A stretch of DNA of 60,659 nt from contig CAYPID010000010.1 in NCBI GenBank assembly GCA_964410725.1, forward strand, positions 1 through 60,659. The letters are read 5' to 3'. Made by a program: the position numbers and the translations under genes. Below the pieces are notes generated by a model, which made no database searches, had not been told where the DNA came from, and saw only the letters and a list, made by a program, of their open reading frames with translations. Position 1 is the first letter of the stretch, and every line of letters starts with the position of its first letter. The DNA comes from CALAZP01 sp964410725. Lineage in GTDB: Bacteria > Bacteroidota > Bacteroidia > Chitinophagales > Saprospiraceae. This document shows, piece after piece, positions 1 through 7,648 of this stretch.

Positions 1-171
1 TTGGGAGGAATAGATTTCAACACTCTTTTTGTGACTACTGCTAAAACAGGATTGTCTGCTGAAACGTTACTAAAACAACCTTTAGCCGGTTCTGTATTGT
101 GGGTGAAAATTAAGGGGGTAACTGGTGTTAGGGGAACGCAATGTAAAGAGTCGCATTTAACAAAATCCTAA
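1..171 (+). CDS. SMP-30/gluconolactonase/regucalcin family protein, C-terminal end (5' partial)
   Basis: The reading frame is open from the first base to TAA at 169-171 and gives the last 56 residues of a protein. The stretch GGIDFNTLFVTTA followed by LSAETLLKQPLAGSVLWV matches the last beta-propeller blade of the SMP-30/gluconolactonase/LRE family (six-bladed calcium-binding lactonases of sugar acid catabolism). The metal ligands and most of the propeller lie outside the window, so the substrate cannot be judged. The stop is followed after one codon by the GTG start of the regulator gene in the same frame. Confidence 0.75.
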   Translation: MGGIDFNTLFVTTAKTGLSAETLLKQPLAGSVLWVKIKGVTGVRGTQCKESHLTKS

Positions 172-174
172 GCA

Positions 175-762
175 GTGAAAAACATTAAATACGGTTATTA
201 CCGTAGTCTTTTTGATTCTATCGAAAAAGTAGGGCCTTTGCCTGATGAGATAAAAGAATTGGTTACTCAAAAATTCGAGCGCAAAACTGTAACGAAGAAT
301 ACCATTATCCAAGGAAAAGATACCACTGTTGAGCATTTGTATTTCGTCCAATCCGGTTTTGTAAGAGGTGTTTACTTTTTCGACAATGTAGAGGTGACCA
401 CTTGGTTGAATGGGCCAGGTGATTTCGTGGTCAGTATCTCCAATTTTTTTGGAAAGGTCAAAACCAGGGATAGCGTCCAGGCCATTACTGACTGTCAACT
501 TATTTACATAAAGGTGGAAGATTTTTTTGAAATTGTTAGAAATAATTTCCAGGCATTTTTAGTCTATCAACAAATGTTAGAGCACTATTATTTTGCTGCC
601 GAGGAAAGAGTATTTATTTCAAAAATTCCAACTTCTAAAGAAAGATATCAATATTTCTTAAAATCGCAATTTTATCAAACTCTGCAAAAGGTTCCCGATA
701 AATATTTAGCTGACTTCCTAGGCATTAGAGCTGAAACCTTAAGCAGGTTAAAACATTCTTGA
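175..762 (+). CDS. Crp/Fnr family transcriptional regulator
   Basis: A 195-residue protein with an N-terminal cyclic-nucleotide-binding-like beta barrel (about residues 20-125), a long dimer helix (about 125-150) and a C-terminal helix-turn-helix ending in RAETLSRLKHS. E187, S190 and R191 match the E-xx-S-R pattern with which FNR reads TTGAT half-sites. There is a single cysteine and no N-terminal cysteine cluster, so an FNR-type 4Fe-4S sensor is not expected; the signal is unknown. GTG at 175 is the only plausible start, because TAA lies two codons upstream in the same frame. A perfect FNR-type palindrome covers its stop codon, and similar ones lie before ccoI and ccoS, so control of the neighbouring cbb3 genes is a reasonable inference. 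The length is typical of Bacteroidota members of the family. Confidence 0.85.
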   Translation: MKNIKYGYYRSLFDSIEKVGPLPDEIKELVTQKFERKTVTKNTIIQGKDTTVEHLYFVQSGFVRGVYFFDNVEVTTWLNGPGDFVVSISNFFGKVKTRDSVQAITDCQLIYIKVEDFFEIVRNNFQAFLVYQQMLEHYYFAAEERVFISKIPTSKERYQYFLKSQFYQTLQKVPDKYLADFLGIRAETLSRLKHS

Positions 763-772
763 TATTTATCAA
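759..772. promoter_or_regulatory. FNR-type operator (TTGAT-N4-ATCAA) overlapping the regulator stop codon
   Basis: TTGATATTTATCAA is a perfect match to the FNR consensus TTGAT-N4-ATCAA. The dyad extends by one further base pair on each side (757-774). It covers the TGA stop (760-762) of the Crp/Fnr gene and lies about 225 bases before the symporter start. No clear -7 element lies about 36 bases downstream, unlike the site at ccoI, so it could be a repressor or distant site. As RNA it would fold as a 7-bp stem with a 4-base loop, but no T-run follows. Confidence 0.55.
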
Positions 773-868
773 GATTAAATTCATAATAATTTAGGAAACT
801 TTTTTATTCATTGGATAAGATGTTTATTTGCTGAGAAAAAAATAACACCTAAGAATACCACGTTGGAT

Positions 869-876
869 TAATTTTG
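869..876 (+). promoter_or_regulatory. Candidate Bacteroidota -7 promoter element for the symporter gene
   Basis: TAATTTTG matches the Bacteroidota -7 consensus TAnnTTTG exactly and would place a transcription start near 882, about 110 bases before the symporter ATG. I see no convincing -33 TTTG at the usual 19-21 base spacing. The predicted start falls inside the left arm of the hairpin at 880-909, so a transcript from here would begin with that structure. Confidence 0.3.
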
Positions 877-879
877 GTC

Positions 880-916
880 AAGGGTTTACTTCTTTATGAG
901 TAAACCCTTTCTTTTT
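880..916 (+). terminator. Rho-independent terminator-like hairpin
   Basis: An 11-bp perfect inverted repeat, AAGGGTTTACT at 880-890 and its complement at 899-909, encloses an 8-base loop and is followed by a T-rich tail (TCTTTTT). It lies downstream of the Crp/Fnr gene and probably ends that transcript. If the promoter candidate at 869-876 is real, it would instead be a 5' leader hairpin of the symporter mRNA. Confidence 0.6.
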
Positions 917-991
917 GGTTTAAATTCCACAATTGAGATGATAATTTTATAAATTGGGGGATATTCAAAATTTAAAACCAACTTTATACAA

Positions 992-2767
992 ATGGCATTA
1001 TCATCGATTGATTGGGGCATTATTTTTGCCTTCTTTTTGGTATCACTAGGTATTGGAATATGGGCTTCCAGAACATCCGGTAAAAGTTATGCAGATTTTT
1101 TCCTCTCGGGTAGACACATGCCTTGGTGGTTATTGGGTGTTTCTATGGTAGCTACCACTTTTTCAGCAGATACACCCAACTTAGTAACAGATATCGTACG
1201 TAAGAATGGAGTATCGGGTAACTGGGTTTGGTGGGCATTCTTATTGACTGGCATGTTAACAGTTTTTGTTTACGCCAGATTATGGAGGCGTTCGGGCGTT
1301 TTAACGGACTTGGAATTCTACGAGTTGCGATACAGTGGCAAAGGTGCTGCATTTTTGAGAGGATTTAGAGCCTTGTATCTTGGTGTTTTCTTCAATATTA
1401 TGATCATGGCTACCGTGGCCTTAGCGGCTATCAAAATTGGAGGGGTCCTTTTGGGATTATCTCCGTTACAAACCCTCTTAATTACCTCGGTAGTAACCGT
1501 TGCCTATACCTCCTTAGGGGGATTAAAAGGGGTTATTCTGACTGATTTTTTCCAATTTGCCATTGCTATGGTGGGGGTTATTGGAGCGGCCCTAGTCATT
1601 TTAGATCTTCCTGAAGTGGGAGGCCTTTCTGGTTTACTTACGCACGAAAATGTAGTGGGCAAACTCGATTTCTTGCCGGACTTTAACGATATGAATGCAT
1701 TAATTCCATTGTTGATTCTACCATTGGCAGTTCAGTGGTGGAGCGTATGGTATCCAGGTGCAGAGCCAGGTGGTGGTGGATATATTGCTCAGAGAATGTT
1801 ATCTGCCAAAGATGAAAATAATGCGGTGGGGGCTACTTTATTATATAATATTGCGCATTATGCTCTAAGACCTTGGCCATGGTTGATTATTGCCCTGGCT
1901 TCCTTAATCGTTTTTCCAGATTTGGCTTCACTTCAAACTGCTTTTCCGGAGGTGGATGCTAAGGTCATTAATGATGACCTGGCCTTTCCTGCCATGTTGA
2001 CTTTTTTGCCGACAGGCTTATTAGGCCTCGTGGTGGCGGCTTTGATTGCTGCTTTTATGTCCACAATCAGCACCCATTTGAATTGGGGGTCTTCCTATGT
2101 GGTGAATGATTTTTATAAGCGTTTTATCAATCCAGAGGCCAGTGAAAAACAATTGGTATTATGGGGCAGAGGATCAACGGTTATTTTAATGATAGGCGCG
2201 GCTCTTTTGGCTTTGGCGCTGTCTAACGCTTTACAAGCCTTCAATATTCTATTACAAGTTGGAGCGGGAACCGGATTGATATTTATCCTGAGGTGGTTTT
2301 GGTGGCGCATCAATGCCTATAGTGAAATTATTGCCATGGTGGCTTCCTTTATCATTGCAGTCATTTATGAATTTGGATTTCCGGAATTGGAAACGCATGT
2401 TAAGCTGATTTCAAGTGTGGGCATCACTACTATAATTTGGATTGGTGTTACTTTAGCCACTCCAGCTTCAGATTACGATACCTTAATCCGATTTTACAAA
2501 TTAATCAAACCCTATCCCAAGGGTTGGCAACCCGTCATCCAACAAGCGTTGGAGAAAGGAGATTTAAAAGAGGAAGAAATTGCTGTAGGGCATTTGCCGC
2601 TGGAACTCGCATGTATGTTTGCCGGCGTATTCATGGTGTACGGTGCTTTATTTGCCACGGGCTATATCATATACGGTGCGTGGTTGAATGCGGGAATTGG
2701 AATTTTGGTCACGGTCCTATCCACTTGGTTTATTTTCAAAACCTGGCCTAAAATTTCAACGCCTTAG
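992..2767 (+). CDS. Sodium:solute symporter family (SSS) membrane transporter
   Basis: A 591-residue, strongly hydrophobic protein with about 13 predicted membrane helices and the SSS fold. Family features include the N-terminal YADFFLSGRHMPWWLLGVSM region (residues about 33-52, a typical F-L-x-G-R element), FSADTPNLV, and VAYTSLGGLKGVILTDFFQF at about 170-190, the most conserved SSS segment. It probably couples sodium entry to uptake of a small organic solute; the substrate cannot be read from the sequence. The conserved WWxxWYPGAEPGGGGYIAQRM region is typical of a Bacteroidota subgroup. It stands between the regulator and the cbb3 locus, and its terminator overlaps the ccoI promoter. Confidence 0.85.
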   Translation: MALSSIDWGIIFAFFLVSLGIGIWASRTSGKSYADFFLSGRHMPWWLLGVSMVATTFSADTPNLVTDIVRKNGVSGNWVWWAFLLTGMLTVFVYARLWRRSGVLTDLEFYELRYSGKGAAFLRGFRALYLGVFFNIMIMATVALAAIKIGGVLLGLSPLQTLLITSVVTVAYTSLGGLKGVILTDFFQFAIAMVGVIGAALVILDLPEVGGLSGLLTHENVVGKLDFLPDFNDMNALIPLLILPLAVQWWSVWYPGAEPGGGGYIAQRMLSAKDENNAVGATLLYNIAHYALRPWPWLIIALASLIVFPDLASLQTAFPEVDAKVINDDLAFPAMLTFLPTGLLGLVVAALIAAFMSTISTHLNWGSSYVVNDFYKRFINPEASEKQLVLWGRGSTVILMIGAALLALALSNALQAFNILLQVGAGTGLIFILRWFWWRINAYSEIIAMVASFIIAVIYEFGFPELETHVKLISSVGITTIIWIGVTLATPASDYDTLIRFYKLIKPYPKGWQPVIQQALEKGDLKEEEIAVGHLPLELACMFAGVFMVYGALFATGYIIYGAWLNAGIGILVTVLSTWFIFKTWPKISTP

Positions 2768-2780
2768 GTTTATATAAATC

Positions 2781-2794
2781 ATGATAAAAATCAT
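2781..2794. promoter_or_regulatory. FNR-like operator at the ccoI promoter
   Basis: ATGATAAAAATCAT is a perfect dyad with the Crp/Fnr core TGA-N6-TCA and differs from the FNR consensus only at the outermost base of each arm. Its centre (2787.5) is 36.5 bases upstream of the end of the -7 element at 2817-2824. That places it near -42 from the expected start, the classic position of an FNR/CRP class II activator site. Confidence 0.6.
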
Positions 2795-2796
2795 AG

Positions 2797-2834
2797 AATT
2801 ACCCTACGAGAGCGAATACTTTTGTAGGGTAATT
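2797..2834 (+). terminator. Terminator-like hairpin overlapping the ccoI promoter
   Basis: AATTACCCTAC (2797-2807) pairs perfectly with GTAGGGTAATT (2824-2834) across a 16-base loop, and TTATTTT follows directly before the ccoI ATG. The position, 30 bases after the symporter stop, suggests it ends symporter transcription. The -7 element of the ccoI promoter lies in its loop and the first base of its right arm, so a transcript starting at about 2830 lacks the hairpin. Confidence 0.5.
2817..2824 (+). promoter_or_regulatory. -7 promoter element of ccoI
   Basis: TACTTTTG fits TAnnTTTG exactly. A start near 2830 would leave only about 12 untranslated bases before the ATG at 2842. There is no -33 TTTG, consistent with activator dependence on the FNR-like site centred at 2787.5. 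Confidence 0.55.
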
Positions 2835-2841
2835 TTATTTT

Positions 2842-5250
2842 ATGGTTCAAAAATTATCAGCAGCCAAAACGGTTTGCGCTCATTGCGGGGAAGACTGTGA
2901 TTCCAACAATTCATCATCCAGGGAGGATGGACTTTCATTCTGTTGTCAAGGCTGTGAAATGGTTTACGACATCATCAGCCAACACGATTTATGTCAGTAC
3001 TACGATATTAGTCCAGATGCGGGAATACAGTTAAAAGGGAGGAAAAAGGTGATTTATGCATTTTTGGATGAGCCTGAGGTGGTTGAAAAAATGGTTGCTG
3101 GATCGAATGGTCCCAAAGCTTATGTACAATTACATATTCCACAAATACATTGCGCTTCCTGTGTATGGTTATTGGAAAATTTGTACAGATTTCATTCTGG
3201 CATTTTTTCCTCCCGAGTACATTTTGCGAAGAAACAAATAGCTATTCAGTTTGATCCTCAGCAAATTACTCTAAGGAAATTGGCAGAAGTTTTAGACAGT
3301 ATTGGGTATGCTCCCACCATCAATTTGGGCACCTTAGAAGAAGGTCCTCCCCCAGTCTCTAAAAAATTTATTTATCAATTAGGAATTGCTGGGTTTGTTT
3401 TTGGCAATATCATGCTGTTTAGTTTCCCCGAATATTTAGGTCTTTTCGATGAAGATGGCATATCATTTACTCGTTTGTTTGGGTATTTGAATTTGGGTTT
3501 AATTCTTCCTTCGGTCATATACAGTGCATCGGATTATTTCAAATCCGCTTGGAATGCTATTCGCTATCGAAAATTAAATATCGATGTTCCCTTAGTTATA
3601 GGAATGGCTACATTAATGATCCGCAGCAGCTATGAGATTCTTTCCCAAACTGGTGCTGGTTATTTGGATAGTTTGGCAGGATTAATTTTCTTCCTGTTAA
3701 TCGGGAAATGGTTTCAACAAAAGACGTATCATCAGATTTCATTTGACAGAAATTACAAATCTTATTTTCCCGTCTCCGCTACACGATTACAAGAAAATGA
3801 CCAGGAAGAGAGCATTAGTTTAGATAAAATAGAACCCGGTGATCGACTAGTGATTCGAAATGGGGAATTGATTCCAGCGGATGGTCGATTGATAGCTGGA
3901 GAGGCCAAAATAGATTATAGCTTTGTCAGTGGTGAATCTGATTGGCAATGGGTTCCGCTTCAAGCCGCCGTATATGCGGGTGGAAGGCAGATGGGAAGTT
4001 CCATACAGGTTTTAGTTGAGAAAAGGGTTTCACAAAGTTACTTGACGAGTTTGTGGAATGATGATGCATTTAAAAAGGATGGAAAGGAGCCTTTACAAAA
4101 AATGGCAGATCAAATGGGTACTTTTTTCACCTATTCGATACTTGGCGTTGCTACTATTGCATTTGGTTATTGGATGAACAAGGATATATCAATTGCCATT
4201 CAGGCCTTCACTGCAGTATTAATCGTCGCCTGTCCTTGTGCGGTAGCATTAGGAATACCTTTTATATTCGGCAATGCCCTGAGGATTCTCGGTAAAAACC
4301 AATTTTATTTGAAAAGTATTGAAGTATTGGAACAATTCCATCATATCAATGCGGTAGTATTAGACAAAACAGGAACCCTGACTGAAAAGAAATTTACTGC
4401 TGGAAATTTCAATGGCGCCCCATTGACCGATCAAGAGCGGTTTTTGGTAGCGCAGGCAGTTATTCATAGTCACCATTTGGTCAGCAAACAAATAGCTGCG
4501 GTAATAGGTGAGGTGGGAGAAGATTTGGTGGGCTGGGATCTTTGGGAAGAACAGGTAGGTCAAGGTATATTAGCCGCAATTCCAGGATGGGAGGTCAAGA
4601 TAGGGCAATGGCAATGGGTGACGGGCCAGCAAGCAAGTAAAGAAGGGACGTATGTAGCCATTAATGGACAACTCAAAGGTTGTTTTACTTTTGCCTCATC
4701 TTACAGAATGGGTATCGAAAAGGTATTTGGGTATTTGAAAAAATGGGGTGCTGTATTTCTGATTTCAGGGGACCAACCTAAGGACCAGGAGTATCTTACC
4801 CAACTCTTTGGTCAATCAGACCGGTTAAAATTTAGGCAAACGCCCCAAGAAAAGCTACAATTTATTCAATCCCTCCAAAAGGAAGGACGTCAGGTGATGA
4901 TGATTGGGGATGGATTGAATGATGCTGGGGCCCTCATGCAAAGCAATATTGGAATAGTCATTTCAGAGTCAGACAACAATTTCACTCCTGCTAGTGATGG
5001 TATTTTAAAAAGTGGGAATTTCGAAAGAATTCCTCAGTTATTGGGATTTGCAAGGAGCAATAGAAAAGTAGTATACGCTGCTTATACTTTGGCATTGTTT
5101 TATAATGTCATTGGCATCGGCATAGCTGTTCAGGGTTTATTGAGTCCAATTATCGCTGCCATACTGATGCCCATCAGTTCCGTATCCGTGGTAGTACTGG
5201 GGGTTTTGGGAAGTAATTATCAAGCTTATCGACACCGGTTAAACAGGTGA
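2842..5250 (+). CDS. ccoI: Heavy-metal P-type ATPase CcoI/FixI (copper transport for cbb3 oxidase assembly)
   Basis: An 802-residue P1B-type ATPase that exports copper for building the cbb3 oxidase. In order: an N-terminal cysteine-rich metal domain of FixI type (CAHCGEDC, then FCCQGCEMV), a heavy-metal-associated domain with C104-x-x-C107, membrane helices, the actuator domain (FVSGESDW at about 356), the membrane CPC motif at about 463-465, the phosphorylation motif DKTGT from about D507, and the hinge GDGLND at 689-694. The cysteine-rich N-terminus and the position directly before ccoS and ccoNO identify it as CcoI rather than CopA. Its stop codon is covered by one of the two Crp/Fnr-like dyads upstream of ccoS. 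Confidence 0.93.
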   Translation: MVQKLSAAKTVCAHCGEDCDSNNSSSREDGLSFCCQGCEMVYDIISQHDLCQYYDISPDAGIQLKGRKKVIYAFLDEPEVVEKMVAGSNGPKAYVQLHIPQIHCASCVWLLENLYRFHSGIFSSRVHFAKKQIAIQFDPQQITLRKLAEVLDSIGYAPTINLGTLEEGPPPVSKKFIYQLGIAGFVFGNIMLFSFPEYLGLFDEDGISFTRLFGYLNLGLILPSVIYSASDYFKSAWNAIRYRKLNIDVPLVIGMATLMIRSSYEILSQTGAGYLDSLAGLIFFLLIGKWFQQKTYHQISFDRNYKSYFPVSATRLQENDQEESISLDKIEPGDRLVIRNGELIPADGRLIAGEAKIDYSFVSGESDWQWVPLQAAVYAGGRQMGSSIQVLVEKRVSQSYLTSLWNDDAFKKDGKEPLQKMADQMGTFFTYSILGVATIAFGYWMNKDISIAIQAFTAVLIVACPCAVALGIPFIFGNALRILGKNQFYLKSIEVLEQFHHINAVVLDKTGTLTEKKFTAGNFNGAPLTDQERFLVAQAVIHSHHLVSKQIAAVIGEVGEDLVGWDLWEEQVGQGILAAIPGWEVKIGQWQWVTGQQASKEGTYVAINGQLKGCFTFASSYRMGIEKVFGYLKKWGAVFLISGDQPKDQEYLTQLFGQSDRLKFRQTPQEKLQFIQSLQKEGRQVMMIGDGLNDAGALMQSNIGIVISESDNNFTPASDGILKSGNFERIPQLLGFARSNRKVVYAAYTLALFYNVIGIGIAVQGLLSPIIAAILMPISSVSVVVLGVLGSNYQAYRHRLNR

Positions 5251-5260
5251 CAAAAGTCAC
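5247..5260. promoter_or_regulatory. Crp/Fnr-like dyad (distal) upstream of ccoS
   Basis: GTGACAAAAGTCAC is a perfect 14-base dyad with the TGA-N6-TCA core, closer to a CRP-type (GTGA-N6-TCAC) than an FNR-type half-site. It covers the ccoI stop TGA (5248-5250). Its centre is 23 bases (about two helical turns) upstream of the second dyad at 5270-5283. Confidence 0.45.
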
Positions 5261-5269
5261 TTTTCCTAT

Positions 5270-5283
5270 TTGACATATATCAT
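5270..5283. promoter_or_regulatory. FNR-like dyad (proximal) upstream of ccoS
   Basis: TTGACATATATCAT has the core TGA-N6-TCA with imperfect outer bases compared with TTGAT-N4-ATCAA. The centre at 5276.5 lies about 36 bases upstream of a weak -7-like TAACTTGC and 46.5 bases upstream of the end of a better one, TAAAATTG. Both spacings suit activation from one face of the helix. Confidence 0.45.
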
Positions 5284-5305
5284 AAAGTATCCAGATTCAA
5301 GTCAA

Positions 5306-5323
5306 TAACTTGCGTTAAAATTG
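5306..5323 (+). promoter_or_regulatory. Candidate -7 region for the ccoS-ccoNO operon
   Basis: Two overlapping candidates: TAACTTGC at 5306-5313 (weak fit to TAnnTTTG) and TAAAATTG at 5316-5323 (one mismatch). They are ten bases apart, one helical turn. The second would give an almost leaderless ccoS mRNA. The sequence alone does not decide between them. Confidence 0.3.
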
Positions 5324-5328
5324 ATCAA

Positions 5329-5484
5329 ATGAAAATAATGATTGGTCTGATTGGTTTGAGTCTTATTGTAGCCTTGGGTTTTTTGGCGGCATTTATTTGG
5401 GCCGTAAAAAGTGGGCAAATGGATGATGACTATACCCCATCCATTAGGATTTTATTTGATGATGACCAAAAAGAAAAACCTTAA
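5329..5484 (+). CDS. ccoS: cbb3 oxidase assembly protein CcoS
   Basis: A 51-residue protein with one N-terminal membrane helix (about residues 4-26), then WAVKSGQMDDDYTPSIRILFDDD. The W-A-V-x-S-G-Q-x-D-D and R-I-L-F-D-D patterns are the CcoS family signature. CcoS is needed for cofactor insertion during cbb3 maturation. It sits between ccoI and the structural genes, where it is found in many bacteria. ATG at 5329 leaves 78 bases after ccoI; the stop is 14 bases before ccoNO. Confidence 0.9.
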   Translation: MKIMIGLIGLSLIVALGFLAAFIWAVKSGQMDDDYTPSIRILFDDDQKEKP

Positions 5485-5498
5485 CAAAATTCAACAGA

Positions 5499-7637
5499 AT
5501 GACAACAACTGAAAAGTTCAGTTACGATAATACGATCGTACGAAACTTTGCCTATGCCACCATGCTTTGGGGAGTAGTTGGAATGTTAGTCGGCTTATAC
5601 GCTGCCTTCCAATTGATTTTGCCGTCATGGAATTTAAGTTTTGCCCCTACCACATTTGGTAGAATTAGGCCATTGCATACCAATGCTGCCATTTTTGCAT
5701 TTGTGGGCAATGGAATTTTTATGGGCGTTTACTACTCATTACAACGGCTTTTGAAGGCACGTATGTTTAGTGATTTTTTAAGCAAATTTCATTTTTGGGG
5801 TTGGCAGGCGATTATTTTAGCTGCTGCATTAACCCTGCCTTTGGGAATTACCTCTGCCCATGAATACGCAGAGTTAGAATGGCCCATTGACTTAGCCATT
5901 GCAGTCATTTGGATTGTATTTGGCATCAATATGATGGGAACCATTTTTAAGAGGCGGGAACAGCATTTATACGTTGCCATTTGGTTTTATATAGCTACCT
6001 GGATTACGGTGACCGTATTACATGTGGGCAATAACCTCGAGTTGCCCGTCCATTTGTGGAAAAGCTACCCTGTTTTTGCTGGAGTTCAAGATGCTTTAGT
6101 ACAGTGGTGGTATGGACACAACGCAGTAGCTTTCTTTCTCACCACGCCCTATTTGGGATTGATGTACTACTTTTTGCCGAAGGCGGCTAATCGACCCGTT
6201 TATTCGTATCGATTATCGATTATTCACTTTTGGGCTTTAATTTTCATTTATATCTGGGCAGGTCCTCACCATTTATTGTACACATCTTTACCGGATTGGG
6301 CGCAATCACTAGGAACTGTATTTTCTCTAATGTTAATTGCACCGAGTTGGGGCGGGATGTTAAACGGCCTATTGACTTTGAGGGGGGTATGGGATAAAGT
6401 GCGACAGGAGCCTATTCTCAAATTCATGGTAGTGGCCGTGACTGCTTATGGTATGTCCACTTTTGAAGGACCAATGTTGTCCATTAAGTCGGTTAATGCC
6501 ATCAGTCACTTTACGGACTGGACCATTGGTCACGTGCATATTGGAACATTGGGTTGGAATGGATTTTTGACTTTTGGAATTCTATATTGGCTTTTGCCAA
6601 AAATTTTCAGAACTTCTTTGTATTCAACCAAATTGGCAAATATTCACTTTTGGGTAGGGACTTTAGGAATTTTGTTTTATGCAGTTCCTCTTTATTGGGC
6701 AGGTTGGACACAGAGTTTGATGTGGAAACAATTCACTCCGGATGGTTTTTTGCAGTACGGTAACTTTTTGGAGACGGTTACTCAGATACTCCCTATGTAT
6801 ACTTTAAGAGCGGTTGGAGGTACCCTTTATTTTGCAGGAGTTCTCATCATGGTTTATAATTTGCGGAAAACCGTTGCCTCGGGGAGTCTACTCGCCAATG
6901 AAGAAACGGAAGCTCCGGCCAGATCGACTGATTACCAGAGTCATGGTAAGGAGCATTGGCACCGTTGGATAGAGCGCAGACCGGTGCAGATGTTAATTGG
7001 AAGTGCCGTAGTTATCCTCATAGGTGGGTTGGTAGAGATTTTTCCTATGATGATGGTGGATTCCAATGTGCCCAGAATTGCTTCCGTTCAACCTTATACG
7101 CCATTAGAATTGGAAGGAAGGGACATCTATATTCGAGAAGGTTGCTTGGGTTGCCACTCTCAGATGATTAGGCCATTCCGATCTGAAACAGAGCGTTATG
7201 GGGCGTATTCTAAATCAGGAGAATTCATTTACGACAGACCATTCTTGTGGGGATCTAAAAGAACTGGGCCGGATTTACATCGTGTAGGTGGCAAATATCC
7301 AGACAGTTGGCACTACAATCACATGTATGATCCACAAAGTATGTCACCTGGATCCATTATGCCTCCTTATCCATGGTTGATAGAAGACGAGTTGAATACA
7401 GAATATACTGCTGCCAAGTTAAAAACTTTGGTTACGCTGGGAACGCCTTATGAGTCCTCTATTGTGGAAGATCCATTGACTTCTTTAAAACAACAAGCGA
7501 AGGGAATTGCTGATAATCTAAGGAAAGATGGGTTGGTTCAAGCAGATTTGGAAAAGAAGGAAATCATTGCGCTTATTGCTTATTTGCAAAGACTAGGAAC
7601 CGATATTCAGCCCAAACCAATAACCTCAAGTAATTAA
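5499..7637 (+). CDS. ccoNO: cbb3-type cytochrome c oxidase, fused subunits I and II (CcoN-CcoO)
   Basis: A 712-residue fusion. Residues 1 to about 460 are CcoN with about 12 membrane helices and all metal ligands expected of the family: H207, H257 and H258 for CuB, Y251 for the cross-linked tyrosine, H345 for heme b3, and H60 and H347 for heme b. A membrane helix at about 497-515 then anchors the CcoO part, which carries one heme c site, C549-x-x-C552-H553, and later methionine-containing segments (SMSPGSIMPPY). In proteobacteria ccoN and ccoO are separate genes; the fusion is common in Bacteroidota. It is the catalytic core that reduces oxygen at low concentration. It is followed by ccoQ after 11 bases. 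Confidence 0.96.
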   Translation: MTTTEKFSYDNTIVRNFAYATMLWGVVGMLVGLYAAFQLILPSWNLSFAPTTFGRIRPLHTNAAIFAFVGNGIFMGVYYSLQRLLKARMFSDFLSKFHFWGWQAIILAAALTLPLGITSAHEYAELEWPIDLAIAVIWIVFGINMMGTIFKRREQHLYVAIWFYIATWITVTVLHVGNNLELPVHLWKSYPVFAGVQDALVQWWYGHNAVAFFLTTPYLGLMYYFLPKAANRPVYSYRLSIIHFWALIFIYIWAGPHHLLYTSLPDWAQSLGTVFSLMLIAPSWGGMLNGLLTLRGVWDKVRQEPILKFMVVAVTAYGMSTFEGPMLSIKSVNAISHFTDWTIGHVHIGTLGWNGFLTFGILYWLLPKIFRTSLYSTKLANIHFWVGTLGILFYAVPLYWAGWTQSLMWKQFTPDGFLQYGNFLETVTQILPMYTLRAVGGTLYFAGVLIMVYNLRKTVASGSLLANEETEAPARSTDYQSHGKEHWHRWIERRPVQMLIGSAVVILIGGLVEIFPMMMVDSNVPRIASVQPYTPLELEGRDIYIREGCLGCHSQMIRPFRSETERYGAYSKSGEFIYDRPFLWGSKRTGPDLHRVGGKYPDSWHYNHMYDPQSMSPGSIMPPYPWLIEDELNTEYTAAKLKTLVTLGTPYESSIVEDPLTSLKQQAKGIADNLRKDGLVQADLEKKEIIALIAYLQRLGTDIQPKPITSSN

Positions 7638-7648
7638 AGCCAAAAGAA

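Noticed and set aside
2437..2751. A 104-codon frame on the plus strand inside the symporter gene
   Set aside because: It is out of frame with a clearly real transporter and has no promoter or known domain.
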